DNA from: Triticum aestivum
Taxonomy: Eukaryota > Streptophyta > Magnoliopsida > Poales > Poaceae
Direction: 5' to 3'
Assembly (NCBI RefSeq): GCF_018294505.1
Contig: NC_057813.1
Coordinates: 321,183,191-321,247,190 of the forward strand
DNA length: 64,000 nucleotides
Shown in pieces: positions 44,701-55,652 of the stretch (position 1 is its first letter; each line of letters opens with the position of its first letter). Both the position numbers and the translations under genes were made by a program. Below the pieces are notes generated by a model that ran no database searches, was not told the DNA's origin, and saw only the letters and a program-made list of their open reading frames with translations.

Positions 44701-45643
44701 TGTCGGTGTACTAGAATAGGGGTACCCTAGTACCCCAAACTTGTGCACGGGTAGTTGCAGCACCCCGCGACAAGGCTTGCCGAACGACCGCCAAGGTCCT
44801 CCGTGGCTCCCTTGGAGCCATTCAAGAAACAAAGTATTCAAGCCAAGGAGACGAGCCCCCGGCAAGAGGAGCTTGTCGGGAAGGCCAACCAAGGCATCCT
44901 AAGGAACTTGCCGCGACGCGCCACGCGTCCCGGCAAGGCAACAAGGCCCCGGCAAGAGGAGCTTGCCGGGAAGACCGACCAGGGCATCTCGAGGCCTGGT
45001 GGGCGACAAGCTTCCAGGCGCGACAAGACGACGGCCGCAGCAAGGCGCTTGCCGCGGCAGACGGCCACTCTGTACCCACGCTCCAGCACATCCACCAACG
45101 TGTCGCTCTGGGGGCCTTTCCAGGCGCGCGTGGCGGGAGGCTGTGCAGCCAGCGGTGCGCGGTGGCATGCGAAGCGGACAAGACTACCATCGTGGCGAGC
45201 GGTGGCGTCCCTGACGGTACCTTTCTGCACTGTTTGAGCGACACAGACGGGCATTTAATGCCCTTGTCCCCTGCCATCAGGGTTAGGTAGGATACACTGT
45301 ACAAGTAACTGTACCAACCACCTCTCTTTTTACATTTGTACCCTTGTCTACGTTGCCACCTGTCGGTGACCCCTTTAGCATATAAAAGGAGGCCCACGCG
45401 CAACGTAGAGGAGGTTCGACTCTTTCGGAAGCCAGAAAAACACTTAGCTCTCTCGAGCAAGAACAGAATAGAATCAGACAAGCAGCAGTAGGAGTATTAT
45501 CTCTCCGGAGAGCTCCGAAGCTGGGTAAACTGCTCGTGTGCTTCGCCTCGATCTGCTCTTCATGCGACCTCCGCCCCCCGCCGAACCGAAAGGGGCCACG
45601 GTCCGCCGGCCCCATAGGTGCTCGTGGATCAGTTTCCCCTACA
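44701..45643 (+). repeat. 5' LTR of element 2, 943 bp
   Basis: Begins TGTCGGTGTACTAGAATAGG and ends GTTTCCCCTACA. It has several GCAAGAGGAGCTTG blocks and a TATAAAAG box at 45381-45388. Confidence 0.92.
45381..45388 (+). promoter_or_regulatory. TATA box in element 2 5' LTR
   Basis: TATAAAAG about 260 bp before the LTR end; conserved at 57542-57549 in the 3' LTR. Confidence 0.75.
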
Positions 45644-45647
45644 TCTT

Positions 45648-45664
45648 TGGCGCGCCAGGTAGGG
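45648..45664 (+). promoter_or_regulatory. Primer binding site motif of element 2
   Basis: TGGCGCGCCAGGTAGGG lies four bases after the LTR. It is the same leader motif as in element 1, without that element's mismatches. Confidence 0.7.
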
Positions 45665-45730
45665 GGCGTCGAGATTGCGTGAACCCGATCTGGCGTTCAC
45701 ACGAGCTAGATCTTCATTTTCTTCATCGAC

Positions 45731-47650
45731 ATGCCACCGAAGAAGAAGACTTCGGCGGCAGCTGCTCCGTCCACGTCACTTCCACCACCGCCGGAGCAAA
45801 CGGGTGGTGGAGTAGGCGCCGGCGGAAGAACGGACGTCGACGAGGAAGCTCACGATGCTGCCAGGTCCAAGGACAAGGCCGCGCAGACCTTAGCATCCGT
45901 ACATGTACCGCGCCCATCTCAGGAGGCGCAGGACCGACAGCATCATGGTACTCGCAGTACCATACGTTTGTTGGGCCAAGATCAAGCTGGTTGATCCCGT
46001 GGCGCTCAAGACCAGCATGCACGCCAACGTGCTAGCACGAGCAAGACACGGTCGCCCGGACGGGATAATGCTCCTTCTAACATAGTTAGAAGTCCGAGCA
46101 TATCCCGCTCCTCGCGCCGTCCGCCACTGCCACCCACCACTCCAGCAGAAGCTTTAGCATGAGCTCAACTGCTCCTGGATTACCCTCCGACGTCGGACAA
46201 GATCGACGAATGGAGGGCCACCATTCAGAGTCTCATCGGCTACGCCAACAGCGACACTCTGCGGCAGCTGAGCACGTCGCTGCCGCGGCAAGGTTGCCAG
46301 GCGCGGGCCGGTGGCAACGAAACTGGTGGGGGAGCAACCACCATGCAATCACCACCCCGAAGGCCAAGATCGCCGACTCGTCGGATCCACCTCGACAGTG
46401 ACTCCACTACGTCATCGGATCCACGAGCTCGTCGTGATCAGCGCCAAGTTCTTCACGATCGATAGCAAGAAGACGCTCGTACTCGCATCGAGCGCCGAAG
46501 AGAAGCGCGACGTCAATCCGACGAGTGCGTTGGGCCCTCTGTTGACAAGCATGTGCCAGGGGAACCAGGTGACTTGCCGTATGCGGTAGGTTGCCCTGCG
46601 TTCACTCGTGAGCTGCGGCAAGTCCAGTGGCCCAGGACGAAGAACTTCAAGCCAGATGTACCGGAGAAGTACGACGGCAAGACGCATCCGTCGGAGTTCC
46701 TCAGCATCTACACCATTGCGGTGCAGGCTGCCGGGGGACGGGACGACAAGATCCTTGCCAACTACTTCCCGCTGGTGCTCAAGCCCAACGTCAGATCCTG
46801 GCTCATGCACTTGCCGGACAACTCCATATCCTCTTGGGCCGATCTATGCCATCAGTTTGTCGGCGCCTTGGCGGCCACAAGCCTCATGGCCAAGAGAGTG
46901 ACCTTCACCTGCTCGCCCAGAAGGAAGGAGAGCCCCTGCGCAAGTACATTCAGAGATTCAGCAGCGTACAGCACAACATCCCAGACGTCCACCCTGCCGC
47001 GGTGATCAGCGCGTTCCATCAGAACGTGCGAAACCGCAGGATGCGGGAGGAGATGGCGATGTGCAAGATCAGAGACGTCAGTGAGCTATATGCCCTGGCC
47101 GACAAGTGTGCGCGTGCTGAGGAAGGGAGGAGACTCCCCGGAGAGAACATAGGAGCAGGAGGATCTGACAGTGATGATGCTGCCCCGGCAAAGAAAAACC
47201 GGCGGCGGAACAACAGGAAGAAGAAAGGAAAAGAGGTTCTAGTCGTCGAGCAGTCCGGCAACGGTGGTGGCACCAAGAAAGCCAAAGCTGGTGACTCCGG
47301 CAAGGAGATTACCGCAGAGGCTGTGGCGGTCGCCGATAAGCAGGACAGCACCAACAAGCAATACTGCAAGATCCATTGCACCAAGGGCCATGACCTCCAG
47401 AGCTGCAAGAAAGTCGAGCAGCTTGTTGAGCAACAGAAAGCTGAATACGAGCGGCGCGACAAGGAGAAAGCCCAGGAAGGTGCTGGAGGATCCGGCAAGA
47501 AACGTCCCGGCCGAGGAGGGCGCCGCGGCAAGGCCAAGCAGCGGCAAGGAGACAGACCTCCTCGCGGCCGCGACAAGGATGAAGATGACGACGACGATGA
47601 AGACATGGATGATGAGGAGACGGATGAGCAGGAGTTCCAGAAAGCCACAG
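45731..47650 (+). pseudogene. Element 2 gag
   Basis: ATG at 45731 opens MPPKKKTSAAAAPSTS, a Lys/Ala/Pro-rich N-terminus, with stops and frame changes up to about 46550. The capsid core is CPAFTRELRQVQWPRTKNFK, YDGKTHPSEFLSIYTIAVQA and ILANYFPLVLKPNVRSWLMH. Near 46860-46890 the frame shifts and then stays open: LRKYIQRFSSVQHNIPDVHP, DKCARAEEG, a basic linker and the zinc-binding CKIHCTKGHDLQSC (about 47366-47407). An acidic DEDDDDDEDMDDEETDEQEF run precedes the protease. From about 46895 gag is in one frame with protease and pol. Confidence 0.85.
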
Positions 47651-48522
47651 AGGTCCTGTGCGTTGACGGCGGTGCTTCTCTGCATACTTCGCACCGTCAG
47701 CTCAAGCAGTGGGTGCGGGAAGTTAATGCAGCAGAACCACCCGTCGAGTCACGCAAGCCTCTGAAATGGTCCAGCACGCCTATCATCTTTGATATTGAGG
47801 ACCACCCTGATCGCGTAACTGCGGTCGGGTGCTTGCCGATGTTGGTCTCACCAACTATCCGCAACCTCAAGGTCACTAAGATGTTAGTTGACGGCGGGGC
47901 CGGCTTGAGCCTGATCTCCTCCGCGGTGCTCCAGAAACTCCAGATCCCTGACAGCGAGCTCGAAGAAACCGGTACGTTCCAAGGAATCAATCCGGGAAGG
48001 AGCAAGCCAAAGGGAAAGATCACGTTGCCGGTAACATTTGGCAGCGAGTTGAACTTCAGGACTGAGAGGGTTACTTTCGACGTTGCTGACTTTCCATTGC
48101 CATACAATGGGATACTCGGCCGTCCAGCACTCGCCAAATTCATGGCAGCCTCTCACTATGCCTACAACATGCTGAAGATGCCAGGCCCGATAAGTGTCAT
48201 CTCTGTCCCTGGCGACAAGAAGGATGCTCTTATCTGCGCCGACAAGATCTACCGGGAAGCAACAGCCGCAACAGATCGCAAGTCACTTGCCGCTGAAGCT
48301 CCCGGGGCGAAGAAGAAGACCAAGTCCGGCAAGAGCTCTGATGCCCACTCCGGCAAGCGCACCTCTTCGGAGTGCTGCGCTACCGTCGAGGACGCACCAT
48401 CGAGCTCCACCGGCAAGTGTAAAAAGGCAATGGCTGCTCCACCTGAGACCAAGAAGGTGTCCGCCAAGGAGGACGGCACTGGTGGTACCTTCACCATCAG
48501 TGCCACTCTCGACCCCAAATAG
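47651..48522 (+). CDS. Element 2 retropepsin-like protease and linker
   Basis: LVDGGAGLSLISSAVLQKL has the active-site Asp (GAC at 47890-47892) in the DGGAG form common in Tat elements. The partner motif YNGILGRPALAKFMAASHYA lies near 48103-48160. A Lys/Ser-rich linker follows and the frame ends in TAG at 48520-48522, with RT resuming in the same frame. Cleaves the polyprotein. Catalytic residues look intact. Confidence 0.85.
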
Positions 48523-50112
48523 GAAAGCGCGCTCGTTGCTTTCCTGCAGGCGAACGTCGAGGTGTTTGCATGGCAACCGTCTGACATCCCCGGTGTTCCC
48601 AGGAAAGTAATTGAGCACCACCTTGCCGTCTGTCCTCATGCGCGGCCCGTCAAGCAAAAAGTCAGGAAACAGGCAGTGGAGCGCCAAGAATTCATTGTGG
48701 AGGAAATCAAGAAGTTGGAAGCAGCAGGCCTTGTCAGAGGAGTGCTCCATCCTACGTGGTTGGCCAATCCTGTAGTCGTGCGCAAGGCTAATAGGAAATG
48801 GAGGCTTTGTATCGACTTTACCGATGTTAATAAAGCTTGTCCCAAAGACCCATTTCCCGTGCCGCGCATCGATCAGATTGTTGACTCCACGGCCGGATGT
48901 GACTTGCTTTCATTTCTTGATGCATACTCAGGATATCATCAGATCTTCATGGCAGAAGGGGATGAGGAGAAAACCGCATTCATCACCCCGTGTGGCACGT
49001 ACTGTTTCGTACGGATGCCTTTCGGTTTAAAGAATGCTGGTTCAACATTTGCAAGGGTAGTCCACCATGCTTTTGAGCCGCAAATGCACAGAAATGTGGA
49101 GGCATACATGGATGACATAGTGGTCAAAAGCAAGGACAAAGCAACTCTGATTCAAGATTTGGACGAAACATTTGCAAATCTGCGCAAGATCAACCTCAAG
49201 CTCAACCCCGAGAAGTGCGTGTTTGGAGTCCCTTCCGGCAAGCTTCTCGGGTTCTTCGTGTCTCAGCGGGGAATTGAAGCCAATCCCGACAAGATCAAGG
49301 CCATTGAGCAGATCGAAGCACCAAAGCGCGTCAAGGATGTACGAAGGCTTGCCGGTTGCGTGGCTGCTCTCAGCAGGTTTATCTCTAGATCTGCTGAGCG
49401 CGCCCTGCCATTTTTCAAAATATTGAAAAAGGCAGGTCCAATGAAATGGACTCCGGAGGCGGAGGCTGCACTGCAGGACTTGAAGAAATACCTGTCCTCC
49501 ACTCCAACACTTGTCGCACCTAAGCCACAAGAGAAGTTGCTGCTGTATATAGCGGCAACCAATCAAGTGGTTAGTGCTGCGTTAGTGGCAGAGAGGGAGG
49601 CAGATGACGAGCCAGCAACCACGGCAGATGCATCCAGCGACAAACAGGGAGCTTCGCCGGCAACTGGTCCCGACAAGGATGGATCTACGCAAGAGCATGA
49701 GAAGATGCAGAAGAGAATGGTGCAGCGCCCAGTTTACTTTGTCAGCTCCCTTCTGCAGGGGGCTAGGTCAAGGTACTCTGGTGTGCAGAAATTGCTTTTC
49801 GGCCTCCTCATGGCCTCGAGAAAGCTGCGCCATTACTTCCAAGCACATGAGATCACAGTCTTCACTCGTTTTCCGCTGAATAGGATACTTCAAAATCCCG
49901 AAGCAACAGGCAGTATTGTAGAGTGGGCACTGGAACTGTCAAGCTTTGGCCTCAAGTTTGAGAGCACTTCAACTATCCAAAGCAGAGCATTGGCAGAGTT
50001 CATAGCAGAGTGGACGCCAACGCCAGATGAAGAAATTTCAGAGACGAGCATCCCCGTCAAGGAAGCGAGCAAAGAGTGGCTGATGTACTTTGATGGTGCC
50101 TTCTCGCTATAA
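48523..50112 (+). CDS. Element 2 reverse transcriptase and gypsy-type RNase H
   Basis: RT motifs in order: VEEIKKLEAAGLVRGVLHPT, WRLCIDFTDVNKACPKDPFP, LLSFLDAYSGYHQI, FVRMPFGLKNAGSTFARVV and YMDDIVVKSK, with the catalytic YMDD at 49105-49116. The thumb and connection region follow. The gypsy RNase H (about 49530-50010; LLLYIAATNQVVSAALVAER, then QRPVYFVSSLLQGARSRYSG) lacks the usual first acidic residue, as is typical of the Tat lineage. The frame ends at TAA 50110-50112, just inside the second RNase H. Confidence 0.92.
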   Translation, partial: ESALVAFLQANVEVFAWQPSDIPGVPRKVIEHHLAVCPHARPVKQKVRKQAVERQEFIVEEIKKLEAAGLVRGVLHPTWLANPVVVRKANRKWRLCIDFTDVNKACPKDPFPVPRIDQIVDSTAGCDLLSFLDAYSGYHQIFMAEGDEEKTAFITPCGTYCFVRMPFGLKNAGSTFARVVHHAFEPQMHRNVEAYMDDIVVKSKDKATLIQDLDETFANLRKINLKLNPEKCVFGVPSGKLLGFFVSQRGIEANPDKIKAIEQIEAPKRVKDVRRLAGCVAALSRFISRSAERALPFFKILKKAGPMKWTPEAEAALQDLKKYLSSTPTLVAPKPQEKLLLYIAATNQVVSAALVAEREADDEPATTADASSDKQGASPATGPDKDGSTQEHEKMQKRMVQRPVYFVSSLLQGARSRYSGVQKLLFGLLMASRKLRHYFQAHEITVFTRFPLNRILQNPEATGSIVEWALELSSFGLKFESTSTIQSRALAEFIAEWTPTPDEEISETSIPVKEASKEWLMYFDGAFSL

Positions 50113-50475
50113 GGCGCCGGTGCGGGCGTGCTGCTTGTCGCACCCACCGGAGAGCACCTCAAGTACGTAGTCCAGATGCACTTTCCCAAGGAGCAAGCAA
50201 CTAACAATACTGCAGAGTATGAAGGATTGCTTGCCGGTCTCAGGATCGCAGCAGACCTTGGGATCAAGAAGCTCATTGTCAGGGGTGACTCACAGCTTGT
50301 CGTCCGCCAAGTGAACAAGAACTATCAGAGTCCGTTGATGGAAGCATATGTTGATGAAGTGAGAAAGCTGGAAGAGCACTTTGACGGCCTACAGATGGAG
50401 CATGTCCCGAGAGCTCAGAATGACATCGCTGATGGCCTGTCAAAGTGCGCCGCACTTAAGTTACCTGTGGAACCA
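50074..50475 (+). pseudogene. Element 2 archaeal-type second RNase H (aRH)
   Basis: The four acidic positions are visible: YFDGAF (Asp at 50092-50094), NTAEYEGLLAGL, RGDSQLVV and NDIADGLSKCA. A TAA at 50110-50112, six codons after the first Asp, breaks the domain; the same frame continues after it to 51948. The codon was probably CAA. This domain marks the Tat lineage and probably supplies the RNase H activity that the gypsy domain has lost. Confidence 0.85.
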
Positions 50476-51948
50476 TGTATCTTTGTGCTCAAGCTGACTC
50501 AACCGTCCGTAACGCCATCAACTGGACAGAACAAGAAGAGGAAGTTGATTTCTGGTGACTATTTTTCGGCAGAGCTCCCTGAAGCCGCCGCCAAGAAGGT
50601 CCCCAAGATCAACGCCAACGATGCTGAGGAGCAGTCTCCTCCGGCAAGCCTTATGGTTTGTTCCGTCGTAGCAGACGCTCCCGACAAGCTTTGCTCCGGC
50701 AAGCTTGCCGGGGAAAATCAAGCTCTGGCAGAGCCGCAGGTTCTCGCCATAGAAGCGGATGCTCCCGCAGCAGCAGATGTGCCTTTAGTCCTTGTTGTCG
50801 AGCCACAAGCTCCAGCATGGGCACAGCAAATTGTCCATTTCCTTCAGACAGGAGAACTTCCCGAAGAGCAAGAAGAAGCGGAAAAAGTAGCCCGGCAGTC
50901 AAGTATGTACCAGTTTGTCAACAACACACTCTACAGAAGGAGATTCAACGGTGTGAAACTGAAGTGTATTCACCGGGAAGACGGACAAAAGCTGTTGGCA
51001 GAGATACATGGAGGCATATGTGGTCACCACATTGGCGCAAGAGCACTTGCCGGCAAAGCATTCCGGCAAGGTTTCTTTTGGCCGACAGCCCTCCAGGATG
51101 CAACTGCACAAGTAACCAAGTGTGAAGCGTGCCAGTTCCATTCCAAGCAGATACACCAGCCAGCTCAAGCTCTGCAGACGATCCCTTTATCCTGGCCATT
51201 TTCGGTCTGGAAGGTGACGGCACAGTCAGCAGTCAAGTTCTTCAGGTCGATTGTTTGCCGTTTCGGGATCCCTAAAAGGATCATCACCGACAATAGCACG
51301 CAATTCACGAGCCGCACCTTCATGCATTATGTCCAAGATCTTGGCGCCAAGGTCTGCTTCGCTTCTGTTGCTCATCCGAGGAGCAACGGTCAAGCAGAGA
51401 GGGCAAATGCTGAAGTGGTGCGCGGGCTCAAGACCAGGACTTTCGACAGGCTGCGCAAGTGCAGAAGGAACTGGATCGAGGAGCTGCCAGTGGTTCTTTG
51501 GTCGATCAGGACGACGCCAAATCGAGCCACTGGCCAGACACCTTTCGCTCTAGTCTATGGAGCAGAGGCAGTTCTCCCCACGGAACTCGTATACGGATCA
51601 CCTCGAGTGCTCGCTTATGATGAGCTTGAGCAAGAGCAGCTGCGACAAGATGACGCGCTGCTCCTTGAGGAGGATCGTCTTCAGGCTGCTGTACGAGCTG
51701 CTCGATACCAGCAAGCTTTGCGCCGCTACCATAGCCGCAAAGTTAATGCCAGAAGCTTCGAGGAAGGCGACCTTGTTCTTCGGTGCATTCAGTCCGCCAA
51801 GAATTCCAACAAGTTGACGCCGAAGTGGGAAGGCCCTTACCGGGTGAAACGAGTCACCAGGCCCGGCGCTGTCTGCCTTGAGACCGAAGATGGCATTCCG
51901 GTGAGCAACTCCTGGAACGTTGAGCATCTTCGTAAATTTTACCCGTAG
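50476..51948 (+). pseudogene. Element 2 integrase with deleted core segment
   Basis: After an Ala/Pro/Glu-rich spacer, the zinc-binding HHCC region reads HGGICGHHIGARALAGKAF and CEACQFH (about 51007-51140). The catalytic core jumps from LSWPFSVW straight to KVTAQSAVKFF at 51210/51211. The usual segment with the first catalytic Asp (GLDxxGPF in relatives) is missing in frame. The second Asp (GAC 51289-51291, TDNSTQF) and Glu (GAG 51397-51399, NGQAERANAEV) remain with 35 residues between them. The C-terminal domain (YHSRKVNARSFEEGDLVLR, NSWNVEHLRKFYP) is complete. Confidence 0.88.
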
Positions 51949-52750
51949 GGCGCGGTTGCCGGAACCCGTTCCGGCAACCACCTTTTGTACAAGTCTTGCC
52001 GATGTTGCATGTAATCCTTTGTACAAAGCCGGGCGCAGATCCCGTGCATAAGTAAAGCTCATGTGCTCCGCACAACTTGTCAATTTCATGCATTATATAA
52101 TTTCTTGCATGCGTTATCTGACACTTTGTGCAGCACATACCTCCGGTAAGCAATAACGAGCCGAAAGGCTCCATATCTTTATTTTCTCTTCTTTCTTTTT
52201 CTCAACAAAGGAAAGGAAGGTTCCCTCGCACACAAGTTTGCCAGGGGAAAGGAGAAGATTATGATGTGGACCAGGCATCGTTCAAGCAAATTTTGCCTTG
52301 CCGGGAAGTGAACGACAGAAAAGCTAAGTTGCCAAAGTTTGAGCAATTAGTTTTAATTTTTAAGTTATTTTCCTCGAACGACCGTGCTTTGTATGGAAAA
52401 CCTGTGCGCGGAGGAACCAACTCGTAGCTAGTTGCGCCCTTACTTTGTTTCGATTCCGCTCAACAACTTAAGTGTGCTGCAGCTAGTCGCGACAAGGTTT
52501 CTTGTCGGAAGCGGCACCGCCAGCAGGCTGCTGACGTCCCGCACTCAGCGCTCGCGGCTCGGGTGCCTGCGCCGACAAGTTCCCTAAAAGCGTAGGGTAA
52601 AAACATACAAAGGAAGGGATCTAGTAAAGGAAATAACGCAGCAATCGATACCAGCAATAGAGTTATATTACAAAATAACTTGTCGCAGCTCTAACAGATT
52701 GATCTTATAATATGGCTAGCAGCGACAAGGAGAAAGAGAAAACAGGCGGC
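51949..52750 (+). other. Element 2 spacer between pol and antisense gene
   Basis: No coding signal on either strand. The sequence is AT-richer, with a short pyrimidine run near 52185-52200. It may hold the termination region of both converging transcripts. Confidence 0.5.
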
Positions 52751-54261
52751 CTAGTCTACGCGATCGCCCTCAACCCTCTTGATCTCGCTCACCTTGTCCA
52801 CAATGGGTGCGACAAGGGCCTTGAGAGCATCCAGATCGGCATCCGGCGGCAAGGATTTGAGGACGTTGGTGAGGTTGAGGCCTGGATTGCGGAAGGCCAC
52901 CTTCACCAGCACCTTCTGAAGAACCCCCGCGCAGATCCTGCGCGACTCGTCGGCCAGCTGCTTTGGGATCGTCTCCCGGAGTCGCTGGAGTGCCGTCGCC
53001 ACGCCCTTGAAGAACAGGCTGAGCTTGGCACTGGGTTGGAGATGCTCGTCGGAGGGATACCCAAAGTCCTCCATCCCCAGCTGCGCCAGCTCCCCGTCGA
53101 TGACTGCGGCGATATTCACCAGCCCCTCGGTCCAGTGCTCCACAGTCTCCCTGAATGAGTTCTGGGTAACGGCGACACTCGCCAGCAGCGCCTCGTCAGC
53201 CTTGACCTTCTCCGACAAGGTCACCTCTCGCTCCCTAGCGGCGTCCAGCGTCTGAGTCAGCGTAGCCAGCTTCAACTCGAGATCCGCGTTGGAGTCCTTG
53301 GCGGCGCTGAGCTCCTTGCTCCTCTCAGTGGGAAGACCCTGCAGCTCACCATGGGCGGCAGCGTCCTTCTCGCGCTCGCGCTTAAGCACGGCAAGCTCTT
53401 CGCCGCTCGCCTTGAGATCTGCCTCCAGCTACGCCACCTTCGCCTCCAGCTCCTTCTTGGCGGCCTCAGCAGCCGCGGCAGCGTCCCTTGCTTCCTGGAG
53501 GGCCCCGCCAATTGCTTGCTCGCGCTCGGCAAGGTCCTCTTCGTGGCTGTCAAGGTTGAACTTGCGCTGCGCCAACTCTCCCTCCTGCACAGATAACCTC
53601 TCGGCAGCAAGCCGCTGCTGCTCTTCAACCTCAGCCTTCGCGAGGAGGAAGGCTTTCCTCTCCTCGGCGACTTGCTCCCGCTCCTCTGCCAAGCTCCGAA
53701 GAGTTTCCTACCTGAGACCCCAGAGCTCCTCCGCACGCTTCTCGATGTCGACTCCCGCCCTCGCGATGAGTGCTTCTTGGGATGCCAGCTTGGTTTGTCG
53801 GGCGCGGTAGAGCGACAGCAGCTTTCGCAGCAGCCGCTCCTCCTTAGACTCATCGCTGCTGCTTGGCGCATCGACCAGCGCCAGCCCAGCGGAGGCAAGC
53901 ACCTCCTCGTCAAAAGCTTCTCCTTCAACCGGCGCCCTGGAGCTTGACGCCCAGGGAAGCTTGATGAAGATACCATTGCCGGCCTTCAAGTAGGCGCCAG
54001 GCTGGGGCTCTTCGGAGCCTGGCTCCGCGGCAGCGGCGGAGGGATCGGCGGTCGGCGCAGCGCCTGGCGCTCCTGCGGCCTCAGGGCCGTCAGTGCGATC
54101 GCCCGACCCCTCGCCAGCTTCTGCGGCGGCAGCCTTGGCGGCCTCTTCGCCGGCGGGCTCATCAGCACCGGCCTCTTCTTCAATGGCGGCATCGTCGTTG
54201 TTGCCGCGCGCGCCTTCCTCGCTGGCGTCCTTGGTTTCCATTGGCTCCGCAGCAGATGGAT

Positions 54262-54365
54262 CTGAAGAACGAAAAAGAAAAAGGAAGAAAAGTCAAGAAA
54301 AAAATCCAAGAAAGGGAATTCAGAAGAAGAAGAACCCAAGGGAAGATTTCAGGCAAGAAGATTAC
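54262..54365 (-). other. Intron 3 of the element 2 antisense gene
   Basis: Donor GTAATCTTC, a long T-rich tract and acceptor TTCTTCAG. 104 bp, phase 1, joining ACA-G to AT-CCA. Confidence 0.75.
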
Positions 54366-54566
54366 CTGTATTAGGATTTGCGGTCGCGGTCTCAACCGCC
54401 GGAGGATCACTGGTACCGTCCCTTGCCGGAGAACTGTCCCTTGCCGGGGAGTTCTCCCTTGTCGGAGAGCGCTCCCTTGCCGGGGACTCCTCCCTTGGCG
54501 GCGTAGTCGAAGCAGATGGCACTCCAGGAGCGGCTTCCGTGCCCTCCTGGTGAGGCTGTTCTGCTC

Positions 54567-54648
54567 CTACACAATCCAATAGTCAAGATATTAGCAAAGA
54601 AAGAGCAATCATGAGCGCCTGTCAGCGAGAAGTAGACCATGTACTTAC
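54567..54648 (-). other. Intron 2 of the element 2 antisense gene
   Basis: Donor GTAAGTACATGG, acceptor ATTGTGTAG. 82 bp, phase 1, joining CAG-C to GA-GCA. Confidence 0.75.
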
Positions 54649-54785
54649 GCTGGGGGCTGCTTTGGGGAGTAGCTGCCGGGTCCGTCAAGGTGGTCTCAGA
54701 CACACCACCTGCTGACACGGTGGGGTCATCTTCGATGACAATCACCGAGGCCTTGGCTCTCTTCGCCGCTCTCTGGGCCAGCGTC

Positions 54786-54876
54786 CTGAAAAGGTATGGG
54801 TTCAGATCGAAGCAAGTCAAATACAAGACAAGATAGCAATAATTAAAGAACAACGAGGACAACAAGGGGATCTTAC
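54786..54876 (-). other. Intron 1 of the element 2 antisense gene
   Basis: Donor GTAAGATCC after GAAGA, acceptor TACCTTTTCAG. 91 bp, AT-rich, phase 2. Exon frames join as Glu-Thr-Leu-Ala. Confidence 0.75.
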
Positions 54877-55526
54877 TCTTCTTCTTCGTCGTCAGAGCTG
54901 AGCGCGGAAAGATTGAAGTCCGGCTCGCCTCCGGTGCGGCGAGTAGGCTCCCTCGCCCGCTTGGCAGGGGCGGTGGCGGTGGACCGGGAGGATCCTGCTC
55001 CCATTGCCGCAGCAGCATGAGGCGCTCCTGCGGCAACATTGCTTGCCGCGGTAGAGCGTGTCGCACGGCTTGGCGGCTGTTGGCTCGTTTGCCGCCCCAC
55101 TACGTCCCCGGCCCTGCGGAGACGCCTTCTTTGCGGGGCCGGGGGCTCCGCCTGCGGCAAGCTGTCTGAAGGCTCGGGCTCTTCCTCGCCGGGCTCGCTC
55201 GGCTCAGCTTCAGGGCCGGCAAGATCTTCCTCGCCGGCAAACTCCTCACGCTCGGCAAGGCTTGCTGCCTCTGCTGCCTCCGCCTCCTCTACGGTGAACC
55301 CAAACTCGCCCGCGGCAGCTGCTGCCACAGCCTCTTCCGTCCTAGTGGTGATGCGCTGCAGCTCCGCGTTGGTAGTGTCGCGGGTGAGGATCTTCTGTTC
55401 AGCGGCGCGGACCGGCACTTCTACCAAGTCGTCGAAGAACGCCCGCACGATGTCATCTGCAGGTTCTTGCCAAGTTGGGGCGATTCCGTGCGAATCGCAC
55501 AATGGCATCATCGCACGGATGCGGTT

Positions 55527-55652
55527 AAGTGAAGAATTGTTGCACAACGGAATGACATTCCGCGGCAACATAAAAGGGTGTTGAGGGTCAAGTGAAGAAT
55601 TGTTGCACAACAGAACAACATTCCGCGGCAACAGCTCCAGAAGCATCGCGTC
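55527..55652 (-). repeat. 63-bp tandem duplication in exon 1 of the antisense gene
   Basis: Two units start with AAGTGAAGAATTGTTGCACA at 55527 and 55590. The 63-bp period equals 21 codons, so CNNSSL and LPRNV are repeated in frame in the protein. Confidence 0.85.

Noticed and set aside
44822..45481. Long frames on both strands in the element 2 LTRs (also 56903-57564)
   Set aside because: Same frames appear in both LTRs because of GC-rich repeats. No domain is seen and LTRs are not expected to encode protein.
47019..47694. Minus-strand frames of 150-209 codons opposite element 2 gag
   Set aside because: Ser/Leu-rich shadows of the acidic and basic gag region with no domain.
53289..53976. Long open frames on the plus strand opposite the coiled-coil exon
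   Set aside because: They are GC-driven shadows of the minus-strand coding exon. The minus frame carries the coherent heptad pattern.
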